Origin: an uncultured Prevotellaceae bacterium
GTDB taxonomy: Bacteria > Bacteroidota > Bacteroidia > Bacteroidales > Bacteroidaceae
DNA length: 41,503 bases
Assembly (NCBI GenBank): GCA_900321965.1
Contig: ONYA01000022.1
Coordinates: 1 to 41,503, forward strand
Direction: 5' to 3'
Of the stretch, positions 1 to 7,635 are shown in pieces (the first letter of the stretch is position 1; each line of letters begins with the position of its first letter). Under the pieces are notes generated by a model, which made no database searches, was not told the DNA's origin, and saw only the letters and a program-made list of their open reading frames with translations. The position numbers and the translations under genes were made by a program.

Positions 1-77
1 TGGCGGAATTGGTAGACGCGCTACTTTGAGGGGGTAGTGTCAATTGCGACGTGGGAGTTCGAGTCTCCTCCTCTTCA
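1..77 (+). tRNA. tRNA-Leu (anticodon GAG), 5' end cut by window edge
   Basis: The sequence starts at about tRNA position 8 (TGGCGG...), so the 5' acceptor strand of seven bases lies outside the window. The anticodon stem CTACT/GGTAG encloses the loop TTGAGGG, giving anticodon GAG (Leu). The long variable arm is typical of a class II leucine tRNA. The T-arm is GGGAG-TTCGAGT-CTCCT, followed by acceptor CCTCTTC and discriminator A at 77. CCA is not encoded. A tRNA-Gly follows 17 bases later, probably in the same transcript. Confidence 0.93.
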
Positions 78-94
78 CATCTTTTTTGTCTTTT

Positions 95-167
95 GCGGAA
101 ATAGCTCAGTTGGTAGAGCACAACCTTGCCAAGGTTGGGGTCGCGGGTCCGAGTCCCGTTTTCCGCT
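95..167 (+). tRNA. tRNA-Gly (anticodon GCC)
   Basis: A complete 73-nt cloverleaf. The acceptor arms GCGGAAA/TTTCCGC pair perfectly. The anticodon stem CAACC/GGTTG encloses the loop TTGCCAA, anticodon GCC (Gly), and the T-arm is CGGGT-CCGAGTC-CCG-like. CCA is not encoded. It lies just upstream of an unknown protein gene. A reading frame that starts inside the tRNA at 126 is an artefact. Confidence 0.96.
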
Positions 168-224
168 CTTTTACCATCAACACAATCTTTTGATTATTTA
201 AGCAGGAAAAACAGATTCTTACAG

Positions 225-767
225 ATGAATTTATATTTGAGATATTTCGACAGAGAGATACTTGTCAATTCCGTTGACGAGGCTATTGAATTTTTGGCTA
301 ATATTGATGAGATAGGTATGAACCAGGCGCTGGAGAATGATATTCGTGACTATGTGGCCAGCAACGTGTTCTACCCCAAGCGCTATAAGATCCGTCCCCG
401 TGTGTACTTCATCATTATCAAGACCGAGGCTGCCACGATGCAGGACTTCAAGGAGAAGAAGGCCGTTCACCCTTCTGCAGGTGGTTCTAACGAGCGCAAT
501 GCTTCGCCCGTTGTCTCTAAGCTGAATGAAGAGCGCCCCGGTTGGTATGAGGGTGTCGTCGACTTCAAGCGTGTGCTGTTAGTGCCTGGTACGGGTAAGT
601 TCCAGTATCGCGACACCCATTTCGTGGCCCGCGTCAAGGCCGTGTCGGGCATCGACTGCTATAACCGCATTGTGGAGCACTTGCAGGAGCGTGTCGACGA
701 GCGCAGTCAGTTCCCCTCAGCCAAAGGTAAGAATTTCAAGTTCCGTTATTTAGGACAGGCTAAATAG
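225..767 (+). CDS. conserved hypothetical protein upstream of ssb
   Basis: An 180-residue soluble protein with no signal peptide or membrane segment. I do not recognise a named family. The frame is open from inside the tRNA-Gly gene, but the start is placed at ATG 225, where the protein-like sequence (MNLYLRYFDREILVNSVDEA) begins after an A-rich stretch. The N-terminal half has charged alpha/beta-like sequence. Around residues 80-105 there is a hydrophilic, Gly/Ser/Asn-rich linker. The C-terminal half ends in basic residues (GKNFKFRYLGQAK). Its stop is nine bases before the ssb start, so it is probably cotranscribed with ssb and gldE. That position might suggest a link to DNA metabolism, but this is context only. 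Confidence 0.75.
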   Translation: MNLYLRYFDREILVNSVDEAIEFLANIDEIGMNQALENDIRDYVASNVFYPKRYKIRPRVYFIIIKTEAATMQDFKEKKAVHPSAGGSNERNASPVVSKLNEERPGWYEGVVDFKRVLLVPGTGKFQYRDTHFVARVKAVSGIDCYNRIVEHLQERVDERSQFPSAKGKNFKFRYLGQAK

Positions 768-776
768 TTGTCGCGT

Positions 777-1118
777 ATGAATAAGGTGATGCTGATAGGC
801 AACGTGGGAACCGACCCCGAAGTGCGCTATGTAGACCAGGGCGTGGCCGTTGCCCGTTTCCGTTTCGCAACCACCGAGAAGGGATATACGTTGCAGAACG
901 GCACGCAGGTGCCCGACCGTACGGACTGGCATAACGTGCTGTTGTGGCGAAAGTTAGCCGAGGTTGTCGAGAAATACGTTCATAAGGGCGACAAGCTGTA
1001 TATCGAAGGCCGTCTGCGCTATTCTACATATGATGACAAGCAGGGTCAGCGTAAGTACGTGACCGAGATCTGGGCCGATAATATGGAGATGCTTTCGCCT
1101 AAGGAATCAAAGGAATAA
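777..1118 (+). CDS. ssb: single-stranded DNA-binding protein, short form without acidic tail
   Basis: An OB-fold protein that coats single-stranded DNA during replication and repair. The family signatures are clear: MNKVMLIGNVGTDPEVRY at the start, FRFATTEKG, DRTDWHNVLLWRKLAEVVEKYV, and KGDKLYIEGRLRYSTYDDKQGQ followed by YVTEIWADNMEML. The start is ATG 777; the TTG at 768 is unlikely. The protein is only 113 residues. It stops at ...LSPKESKE immediately after the OB fold, without the flexible linker and acidic DD(L/I)PF tip through which SSBs normally recruit partner enzymes. A DUF3127 protein at 12461-12877 does end in DDLPF. The gldE start lies four bases after the stop. Confidence 0.95.
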   Translation: MNKVMLIGNVGTDPEVRYVDQGVAVARFRFATTEKGYTLQNGTQVPDRTDWHNVLLWRKLAEVVEKYVHKGDKLYIEGRLRYSTYDDKQGQRKYVTEIWADNMEMLSPKESKE

Positions 1119-1121
1119 GCA

Positions 1122-2441
1122 GTGGACTATTTTCAACTATTATTCAATGACGTTTATTGGCTGACACCTTCTGCCGGTGCTATTTTTGCCGGCATTTTAG
1201 CGTGTCTTCTGTTGGTGGTATCCGGATTTGCATCAGGCTCTGAGATTGCTTTCTTCTCGCTCTCGCCCAACGACCTGAATGAGGTGGAGGAGAGCAATGA
1301 GGAGTGCGACCGCCAGATTATGGAGCTTCGCGACGACTCAGAGCGGCTGTTAGCTACCATCCTGATTACCAATAATCTGGTCAACGTGACCATCATCATG
1401 CTGTGCAACTATTTCTTTGCACACATGATACACTTCGGCAATGCAGTGTGGTTGCAGTTCCTGGTCATCACGGTGCTGCTGACCTTCCTGTTGCTGCTTT
1501 TTGGCGAGATTATTCCCAAGGTTTATTGTGGTCAGCATGCGTTAGCCGTCTGTCGCAGTTTTTCCGGTGCTATCATGATGCTGCGCCGTCTGTTCTATCC
1601 GTTGGCTTCGGTGCTGATCCGTTCAGGCATTCTGGCTGGTAAGGTGGTGCAGAAGGAGAACCACGTGCTGAGCGTCGACGACTTGGAGCAGGCTTTGGAA
1701 CTGACGGACAAGACGGAGTTGAAGGAGGAACAGAACATGCTGGAGGGCATTGTCCGTTTCGGCGACGAGACGGCGAAGGAGATTATGACCAGCCGTCAGG
1801 ATGTCGTTGCCCTCGATTTCAAGTCGCCGTTCCCCGATGTGCTGAAGTGCATTGTCGAGAACAACTATTCGCGTATTCCCGTCTATCAGAAGTCTATCGA
1901 CAACGTGCGCGGTATTCTCTATATCAAGGACTTGTTGCCGCATATTGGCAAGCCCGCCACGTTCCGTTGGCAGTCGCTGATCCGTCCGTCGTATTTCGTT
2001 CCTGAGACGAAAAAAATTGACGACCTGCTGCGCGAGTTCCAGGCTAACAAGGTGCATATTGCCATTGTTGTCGACGAGTTCGGCGGCACCAGCGGCATTG
2101 TCACGATGGAGGACATTTTGGAGGAGATTGTCGGCGAGATTAACGACGAGTACGACGAGGAGGAGCGCAACTTCGTGCGCATCAACGCCAACACCTATGT
2201 CTTTGAGGGCAAGACGCTGCTCAGCGACTTCTATAAGGTGCTCAGGCTCGACGACGACATCTTCGAGGAGGTCGAGGGCGACGCCGACACGCTGGCTGGC
2301 CTGATGCTGGAGTTGAAGGGCGACTTCCCTGTCGTCCACGAGAAGCTGGAGTACCAGAACTTCACCTTCGAGATTCTCGAGCTCGACGAGCGCCGCATCT
2401 CAAAGGTCAAGGTCGTCGTCCACGAGAGTCAGGCTGATTAA
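1122..2441 (+). CDS. gldE: GldE-like CNNM/CBS-domain membrane protein
   Basis: A 439-residue inner-membrane protein. An N-terminal DUF21/CNNM transmembrane domain occupies about residues 10-185, with hydrophobic segments near 15-40, 88-130 and 145-165 and the GSEIAFFSL motif. It is followed by a CBS pair (about 200-335, with TSRQDVVALD and VVDEFGGTSGIVTMEDILEEIVGEI) and a C-terminal CorC/HlyC domain (about 345-430, NTYVFEGKTLLSDFYKVL). The family is annotated as gliding-motility protein GldE, hemolysin or CorC-like; related CNNM/CorC proteins are implicated in Mg2+ or Co2+ transport. The order ssb-gldE is conserved in Bacteroidetes. The start is GTG 1122, just after the ssb stop. The gene name is by family and synteny; gliding itself is not implied. 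Confidence 0.88.
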   Translation: MDYFQLLFNDVYWLTPSAGAIFAGILACLLLVVSGFASGSEIAFFSLSPNDLNEVEESNEECDRQIMELRDDSERLLATILITNNLVNVTIIMLCNYFFAHMIHFGNAVWLQFLVITVLLTFLLLLFGEIIPKVYCGQHALAVCRSFSGAIMMLRRLFYPLASVLIRSGILAGKVVQKENHVLSVDDLEQALELTDKTELKEEQNMLEGIVRFGDETAKEIMTSRQDVVALDFKSPFPDVLKCIVENNYSRIPVYQKSIDNVRGILYIKDLLPHIGKPATFRWQSLIRPSYFVPETKKIDDLLREFQANKVHIAIVVDEFGGTSGIVTMEDILEEIVGEINDEYDEEERNFVRINANTYVFEGKTLLSDFYKVLRLDDDIFEEVEGDADTLAGLMLELKGDFPVVHEKLEYQNFTFEILELDERRISKVKVVVHESQAD

Positions 2442-2450
2442 GTAATATAA

Positions 2451-2532
2451 CGACAACTTAGACAACTTAGACAACTTAGCTACTCGGATGGTATCGTGTG
2501 TGTAAAAGTTGTCCAAGTTGTCCAAGTTGTCG
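2451..2532. terminator. palindrome of 9-nt units between convergent genes
   Basis: Three direct copies of ACAACTT separated by AG (2451-2479) face three copies of AAGTTGT separated by CC (2506-2532). Together they form a long interrupted hairpin with a 26-nt loop. It lies between the convergent gldE and clostripain-like genes, so it could terminate transcription from both sides. There is no long U-run, so it may instead be a repeat element. Confidence 0.6.
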
Positions 2533-2562
2533 TTAAATACAAAAATATCAAGTTGTTTTTGA

Positions 2563-3870
2563 TTACCAAGGGTTGTCGTCGGTATCGCCCCATCCGAAGC
2601 GGGTCCAGTCGACGACGCGGTTCCACCCCATTTGGTTGAACGTCTGGTTGTAGCAGTAATTGCTGCTGTTGTAGATGGTCGTGTTCTGCGGCACATACAT
2701 ACTGACACAGCCGTTGACCGACTCGTCCTCCTTGAACGTCGAGAAATCGGCCATCATGTTCGAATACATCGTCGTCCAGACCATCGACATGCGGTAGTAG
2801 GGCACGGCCCGCTGGTAGTATGCGTCCCACTGCCTGAACACCTCGTCGCTCGTGTTGGCCTTGACGAAGGCCCTCATGTCGTACATGACCGGTGCGTCGT
2901 AGTCGGCGTGCAGGTACAAGACGATGCTGTCTTTCCTCATGTTAGGGTATTTGGGGTAGACGGGGCAGGCCGGCTCAAACTGCGTGAGCACGTCGTGGGT
3001 GGCCTGTGCTAACGCCTCGATGTGCTGTGTGCTGATGACCGACAGCGGCAGGCTATAACTGTTTCTGCTGCGTTCCAGATAGTGATTATAATAGGTGTCG
3101 ATGATGCCCTTGTACATCTGCTCCCCGTCCTTGAAGAGCGCACTCTGCAGCAGGTGGTAGGGGGCTCCGTCGCCAGGAATCTCGGCAGGCGAGCCTATCA
3201 GGTAGTCGGTGGCGTTGCGCAGCTCGTAGCCCACCTCTGCACACATCATGTTGCAGCAGTCGGCGAAGATGAAAGCCAGCTTGGGCAGTCCCACCAGCGC
3301 ACGTGCCATCTGTGTGATGTTCATCCACTTATACGGGTTGCCCGGGTCGGCATTCCTGCCATAGTCTACGCCGTAGGCGCGTCGGGGGCGCGAGCTGGCA
3401 CTGGCTATCGAGTCTTCGTCGACAAGCCATCCCGTGGCGTGTCCCCACAGCACGAGGCCGTAGCTATCGGCGGGAGCATAGGCAAAGGCCCTGTCGATGA
3501 CCTCGCGGAAGTTGGCGGGGTCGCTGGCGTAGAAGTGGTGGTCGTACTTGTAAAGCTCCTGGGCCTTGCCGTCGTGTACCTCTATGATAAAAGGTGTGCT
3601 CGACTGCTGGGAGTTCGTGTTCAGACTGTCGACGAATACCAGCAGGCGCTGGTCGGCACCTAAGGCTTTCGACCCCTCGATGATTTCCTGCAGGTCGTTG
3701 TTCAGGAACCTGACACCTGAAGTGACCGTCAGGTTGTTCTCGCCCGACATATAGACCAACACGGTGCGCGAAGCCCGTGTAGCAGGGGTGTATCCTTCCG
3801 GCTCGTCGTCGTCGTGACAGGCTGTCAGACAAAGGGTCAGAGCCGTTAGCAGCATCATGAATTTTCGCAT
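2563..3870 (-). CDS. clostripain-family (C11) cysteine peptidase, lipoprotein
   Basis: A 435-residue secreted peptidase anchored by a lipid. Residues 1-18 form a lipoprotein signal (MRKFMMLLTALTLCLTAC, lipobox LTAC). The mature protein starts with an acidic HDDDEPE stretch. The C11 fold begins at about residue 36 (RTVLVYMSGENNL). The catalytic His is in LVLWGHATGW and the catalytic Cys in FIFADCCNMM, both arranged as in clostripain, a caspase-like peptidase that usually cleaves after Arg or Lys. The C-terminal third is Tyr/Asn-rich and is probably still part of the family domain. It is divergent from a GH25 lysozyme, with both promoters in the 95-bp gap. The natural substrate is unknown. Confidence 0.9.
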   Translation of the reverse strand: MRKFMMLLTALTLCLTACHDDDEPEGYTPATRASRTVLVYMSGENNLTVTSGVRFLNNDLQEIIEGSKALGADQRLLVFVDSLNTNSQQSSTPFIIEVHDGKAQELYKYDHHFYASDPANFREVIDRAFAYAPADSYGLVLWGHATGWLVDEDSIASASSRPRRAYGVDYGRNADPGNPYKWMNITQMARALVGLPKLAFIFADCCNMMCAEVGYELRNATDYLIGSPAEIPGDGAPYHLLQSALFKDGEQMYKGIIDTYYNHYLERSRNSYSLPLSVISTQHIEALAQATHDVLTQFEPACPVYPKYPNMRKDSIVLYLHADYDAPVMYDMRAFVKANTSDEVFRQWDAYYQRAVPYYRMSMVWTTMYSNMMADFSTFKEDESVNGCVSMYVPQNTTIYNSSNYCYNQTFNQMGWNRVVDWTRFGWGDTDDNPW

Positions 3871-3886
3871 AAGTCAAAATTTTGTG

Positions 3887-3894
3887 CAAAGATA
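3887..3894 (-). promoter_or_regulatory. -7 box for the clostripain-like gene
   Basis: On the minus strand the box reads TATCTTTG, an exact match to the Bacteroidetes -7 consensus TAnnTTTG, 17 bases upstream of the start codon. I see no convincing TTTG at the -33 position. Confidence 0.7.
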
Positions 3895-3901
3895 GAAAAT
3901 A

Positions 3902-3934
3902 ATTATGAATTATGAACTATGAATTATGAATTAT
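3902..3934. repeat. heptamer tandem repeat (ATTATGA)
   Basis: Four units (ATTATGA, ATTATGA, ACTATGA, ATTATGA) plus a partial fifth fill the spacer between two divergent promoters. Unit-number changes would move the two promoters relative to each other by 7 bp. Confidence 0.85.
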
Positions 3935-3938
3935 TTCG

Positions 3939-3946
3939 TATCTTTG
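3939..3946 (+). promoter_or_regulatory. -7 box for the GH25 lysozyme gene
   Basis: TATCTTTG matches the TAnnTTTG consensus, 19 bases upstream of the ATG at 3966. The -33 region falls inside the ATTATGA repeat and has no clear TTTG. Confidence 0.72.
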
Positions 3947-3965
3947 CACCTCAAAATTTCAGAGC

Positions 3966-4802
3966 ATGAAGAAATACATCTATATCATACTCCTGCTATT
4001 CGTCGGTTTTGCCATTGGTGGCGAACTGACGGCCAAGACCAAGAAACGCCGTCCCAAGGCTCGTGTACAAGCAGTCTCTAAGAAAAAGAAAGCCACGCGC
4101 CGTACTTCTGTGAAGCCGGCACCCAAGCCCGTGGAGCCCGTCTACGACGAAGACGGCGACGAGGTGAATCCTTACCTGATGTGCGAGGACACCTGCGACC
4201 ACGTTCACGGCATCGACCTGAGCCACTACCAGGGAGAGGTGTTCTGGGAGACCGTTGGCGAGAACACCAAGATGGCCTACGTCTACCTGAAGGCTACTGA
4301 GGGTGGCGACCGCATCGACTCCTACTTCGAGCGCAACATCGACCTGGCTCATCGCTACGGGCTGAAGGTGGGCAGCTATCACTTCTTCCGTCCCAAGACC
4401 GACCTTGAGCGCCAGATGCGCAACTTCATGACCCAGTGCCTGCCCGGCGAACAGGATCTCATCCCGATGCTCGATGTCGAGACGACCGGCAACCTGCCCG
4501 TCGAGGAGTTCCGCGACTCGCTGATGAAGTTCCTCTGGCTGATGGAGGCTACCTATCGCCAGAAACCGCTGGTCTATACCTTCCGCAACTTCTACAACAA
4601 GCACTTGCAGGGCGGGTTGCTCGACGACTATCCGCTGATGATTGCGATGTACACCAACGAAGAGCCGGTGTTAGCCGACGGCCGCGACATCACGATGTGG
4701 CAGTATACGGGCAAGGGGCGCATTGTTGGCGTCAACGGCTATGTCGACAAGTCGCGCTTCATGGGGCGTCACGGCCTGCGCGAAATCCGGTTCCGGCATT
4801 GA
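3966..4802 (+). CDS. secreted glycoside hydrolase family 25 lysozyme
   Basis: A 278-residue muramidase-type enzyme. GH25 enzymes cleave the MurNAc-GlcNAc bond of peptidoglycan. An N-terminal signal or anchor sequence (YIYIILLLFVGFAIGG, about residues 4-19) precedes a strongly basic, Pro-containing linker (about 22-60). The GH25 domain runs from about residue 74: HGIDLSHYQGEVFWETV, then YLKATEGGDRIDSYFERN, GSYHFFRP, the acidic catalytic strand IPMLDVETTG, and the closing MWQYTGKGRIVGVNGYVDKS. The Asp-x-Glu arrangement expected for catalysis is intact. A zinc-ribbon protein follows 86 bases later on the same strand. The target could be self or foreign peptidoglycan; the sequence does not say which. 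Confidence 0.92.
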   Translation: MKKYIYIILLLFVGFAIGGELTAKTKKRRPKARVQAVSKKKKATRRTSVKPAPKPVEPVYDEDGDEVNPYLMCEDTCDHVHGIDLSHYQGEVFWETVGENTKMAYVYLKATEGGDRIDSYFERNIDLAHRYGLKVGSYHFFRPKTDLERQMRNFMTQCLPGEQDLIPMLDVETTGNLPVEEFRDSLMKFLWLMEATYRQKPLVYTFRNFYNKHLQGGLLDDYPLMIAMYTNEEPVLADGRDITMWQYTGKGRIVGVNGYVDKSRFMGRHGLREIRFRH

Positions 4803-4850
4803 AGATGGAAAATTCTTTGCAAGCAAAGCGAGCAAAGCTCGAGCGGAAGA

Positions 4851-4886
4851 ATTGAAGAATTGTGAATTGAAGAATTGTGAATTGAA
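4851..4886 (+). repeat. 15-bp tandem repeat before the zinc-ribbon gene
   Basis: Two exact copies of ATTGAAGAATTGTGA plus a partial third (ATTGAA) end three bases before the start codon at 4889. They therefore occupy the leader where a ribosome binding site would sit. Confidence 0.85.
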
Positions 4887-4888
4887 AT

Positions 4889-5965
4889 ATGTTAATAACG
4901 TGTCCTGAGTGTGGTCATCAAGTGAGTGACCAAGCCAAAACATGCCCGTCGTGCGGGATAGAGATAGCAGGTAATGTGGTCCCCGGTAATGCGGGCAAGC
5001 CTGGTAATGTGGTTACCGGTAATGCGGGCAAGCCCGGTAAAACGGACAAGCGCCAACCGCGCAAAGGCCGCACAGCCATCACCGTGCTCATCGTCTCGTT
5101 CGTCATAGCACTTATCCTCGTCCTGCTTGGACTCTACTTCATGAAGAACCAGGAGCAGAAGAACGAGCTGCGTGCCTATGAAAACGCCATGAAGAGCACC
5201 GAGCCCTTAGTGTTGGAGAACTATCTCGATATGTATGCAGACGCCCCCGGCGTTCACCGTGACTCCATTCGCTTGCACCTTGAAGCCCTCCACCGTGCCG
5301 ACACCGACTGGGCCGACGCCTTGGTCAGCAACAGCCGCTATGCCTTCGAGCGATTCCTAAAGATGCACCCGCAGAGCATCCACAGCGTCGAGGCCGACAT
5401 CAAGATCGACTCCCTCGACTGGGTGGCCGCCCTGCAGGCCAACACCATCGAATCCATCCAGGCCTACCTTAACCGCCATAACGACGGCGCCTACTACGAC
5501 GAGGCACGCGCACAGTTAGAACTGTTAGAGAACCAGAAGGTGACAGCCGACGACCGCCAGATGGTCATCCAGACCTGTACCGCCTACTTCAATGCTCTTG
5601 CCCAGATGGACGAGGGGGCCATTGCCGCTGCCGTAGCCCCCGTCATGACTTCGTTCCTGCACCGCTCGAACGCCACGAAGGACGACGTCATCCAGTATAT
5701 GGAGAAGCTCCACGAGGCCGACATCACCCAGATGACCTTCACCCCCAATGGCGACTGGAATGTCGAGAAGTTCATGCTCGACGAAGGCCGCCAACTCTTC
5801 AAGACCACCTTCACCGTCGCACAGCACATGGAACGCAGCGACGAGAGCCGCGAGACCAGCGCCGTCTACAAGGTCACCGCCGTCGTTTCACCCGACGGAC
5901 GCATCACTGAACTCAACATGAAGCGTAGCGTTCAACCCTCAGCTTCCGCCAGCGAACAAGAATAG
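4889..5965 (+). CDS. zinc-ribbon, single-pass membrane protein of unknown function
   Basis: A 358-residue protein. Residues 1-23 form a zinc ribbon with two CxxC knuckles (CPECG and CPSCG). Next come two copies of an 11-residue repeat (GNVV[P/T]GNAGKP), encoded by a 33-bp tandem repeat at 4970-5035. A basic stretch and one transmembrane helix (TVLIVSFVIALILVLLGLYF, about residues 69-88) follow. The rest is presumably extracytoplasmic, with repeated Asp-Trp/Leu-rich segments around 95-215 that may be degenerate helical repeats, and a C-terminal domain (about 225-345) that resembles small secreted ligand-binding folds only loosely. The cytoplasmic zinc ribbon and external domain suggest a sensor or scaffold. 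I do not recognise a named family. Confidence 0.8.
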   Translation: MLITCPECGHQVSDQAKTCPSCGIEIAGNVVPGNAGKPGNVVTGNAGKPGKTDKRQPRKGRTAITVLIVSFVIALILVLLGLYFMKNQEQKNELRAYENAMKSTEPLVLENYLDMYADAPGVHRDSIRLHLEALHRADTDWADALVSNSRYAFERFLKMHPQSIHSVEADIKIDSLDWVAALQANTIESIQAYLNRHNDGAYYDEARAQLELLENQKVTADDRQMVIQTCTAYFNALAQMDEGAIAAAVAPVMTSFLHRSNATKDDVIQYMEKLHEADITQMTFTPNGDWNVEKFMLDEGRQLFKTTFTVAQHMERSDESRETSAVYKVTAVVSPDGRITELNMKRSVQPSASASEQE

Positions 5966-5967
5966 GA

Positions 5968-7635
5968 TTACTTCGAGAATTTCTCTATCAGATCATCAGC
6001 CTGCGCGTCGCCAAGTTCTTTGGCACGTTGCAGGTTTTTTAGTCCCTCCTGCTTCTGGCCTTTCTGACATTGGGCGATGCCGAGAAAAAGGTAGCCGTCG
6101 CTATATTCAGGGGCAATGCGGATGCATTCGTTAGCCGTCGCGATGGCCTCGTCGTAGAGTCCGACGCGTACCTGCAGTGAGGCTTTCTCGGCGTAGTAGA
6201 GATCGTACTCAGGCATCATCGTGATGGCTTGGTCAATATCGTTGAGCGCCTGCTGGTACAGTCGTCCGCCGACTTCGGCCTGATAGCGCAGATAGTAGAA
6301 GTTGGCATTGACGGTGGCCTGCATCAGTTTCTCGTAGTCGTTCAGGTCGGAAGTGGCCTGACGGAATTTCCCCGCGTCGAGCAGCGCCTGGGCACGTAGC
6401 ATCAGGTAGGGCGCCGCCTCCTTCAGATAGGGCTTGTTGAACATGGCCACGCAGCTGTCGAGCAGTGCCAATTTGCCGACGGTGTCGTTGAGTGCCGCCT
6501 TGCAGCGCGCCGCCTCGAAGAACAGTCCTGCCGACCGCAGTTCGCTGCCCGTGATGGTGGCGTAGATGTCGCTGGCTTCAGCATACTTCTTCTGGACGTA
6601 GAGGATGACGGCCTGCTGCTGGCGATAGAGCGGCAGCGGGTTGATGCGTTCGGCCTCGCGGGCCTCCTCCAACGCTTTGTCTAATGACCAGCCGTCGTAG
6701 GCATCTTTTGCCATATACACCTCTTTATGGTAGATGAGTTTCGAGTAGCTGAAGTGTGCCTCGTCCTTATTGTCGGCCACACGGATGGCTTGCTCCATAT
6801 CGCGTGCTGCATCGGCAAATCGCTTGCCGGCGGTGGACGTCTCAGCGCGGTAGATATAACCGTCGGGCGTGTTGGGGAATCGGGCGATGAAGTCGTTGAT
6901 GAGTCCGACGTAGGCCGCAGAGTCGAGCGAGGCCTGCGCCATATAGAGCGTCAGCATCGCCTGGTCGAGGTCTTGGGGCAAGTCCTTCTTGATATGCGTG
7001 CTGCGCAGTGTCGGGTCGTTGATGCTCAGGCCGCTGATGATGAGCGAGTCAGCAAAGCGTGCGCTGACGGCATAGCTCAGCGTGTCGTCCTGACGGTAGG
7101 GCTGCTGCATCAGTCCGATGACCTCGCCGGCCTCGTTCAGTAGCGGACAGCTCGTCGTGCCCTCGGGCATGTTGAGGGCTACGGTGTAGTAGGCATATCG
7201 GTCGCGGAAGGTTTCTGCCTTGCGGACGGTACCTGTAGGCACCTGCTTCGTCTCGCGGTAGGGCAGCAGCCACACCATAGCGTCGGACGGCGCATCGGTG
7301 GCGGCAACGGTCAGGGGAACGGTCTTCTTGGCGGTGACGCGGAAGCGGGCCACGTCGTAGGTGTCGTTGGCACCGAGCATACAGGCTATGGGCAACTCCT
7401 GTCCGTTAGCGTCGATGACGATGGCGCTCGATGCACCCTTGAAGGGCGTGAAGCTACTGACGGCCTCGCCGCGTTCGCCGGTGAAGAATCCGCATGAACT
7501 GCCTAAGAGTGTGCCCTTGTCGTCGAATGTCTTGAGTATGAATACTGACTTCGTGGCCTTCTTCACCCACGAGGGTTGCGCCGTCACAGCAACAACAACG
7601 GACAGCGCCAATATTAAAGTATAGAATCTTTTCAT
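5968..7635 (-). CDS. secreted trypsin-like domain plus TPR protein, catalytic triad lost
   Basis: A 555-residue exported protein with a signal peptide (MKRFYTLILALSVVVAVTA). Residues about 22-200 resemble a trypsin/HtrA-type domain: KSVFILKTFD, GSSCGFFTGERGEAVSSFTPF, YDVARFRV, and TTSCPLLNEAGEVIGLMQQ. The usual catalytic His position reads SSFTPF and the expected GNSGGPL reads GTTSCPL, so the domain looks inactive. From about residue 225 to the end there are tetratricopeptide-type repeats (FPNTPDGYIYRAE, ALNDIDQAITMMPEYDLYY, AIATANECIRIAPEYSDGYLFLG). It may act as a periplasmic binding scaffold. Its ATG overlaps the recN stop (ATGA), so it is translated from the recN operon. Confidence 0.85.
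   Translation of the reverse strand: MKRFYTLILALSVVVAVTAQPSWVKKATKSVFILKTFDDKGTLLGSSCGFFTGERGEAVSSFTPFKGASSAIVIDANGQELPIACMLGANDTYDVARFRVTAKKTVPLTVAATDAPSDAMVWLLPYRETKQVPTGTVRKAETFRDRYAYYTVALNMPEGTTSCPLLNEAGEVIGLMQQPYRQDDTLSYAVSARFADSLIISGLSINDPTLRSTHIKKDLPQDLDQAMLTLYMAQASLDSAAYVGLINDFIARFPNTPDGYIYRAETSTAGKRFADAARDMEQAIRVADNKDEAHFSYSKLIYHKEVYMAKDAYDGWSLDKALEEAREAERINPLPLYRQQQAVILYVQKKYAEASDIYATITGSELRSAGLFFEAARCKAALNDTVGKLALLDSCVAMFNKPYLKEAAPYLMLRAQALLDAGKFRQATSDLNDYEKLMQATVNANFYYLRYQAEVGGRLYQQALNDIDQAITMMPEYDLYYAEKASLQVRVGLYDEAIATANECIRIAPEYSDGYLFLGIAQCQKGQKQEGLKNLQRAKELGDAQADDLIEKFSK

Noticed and set aside
126-224. Start of the first protein at 126, inside tRNA-Gly.
   Set aside because: The segment overlaps the tRNA and is not protein-like; ATG 225 fits better.
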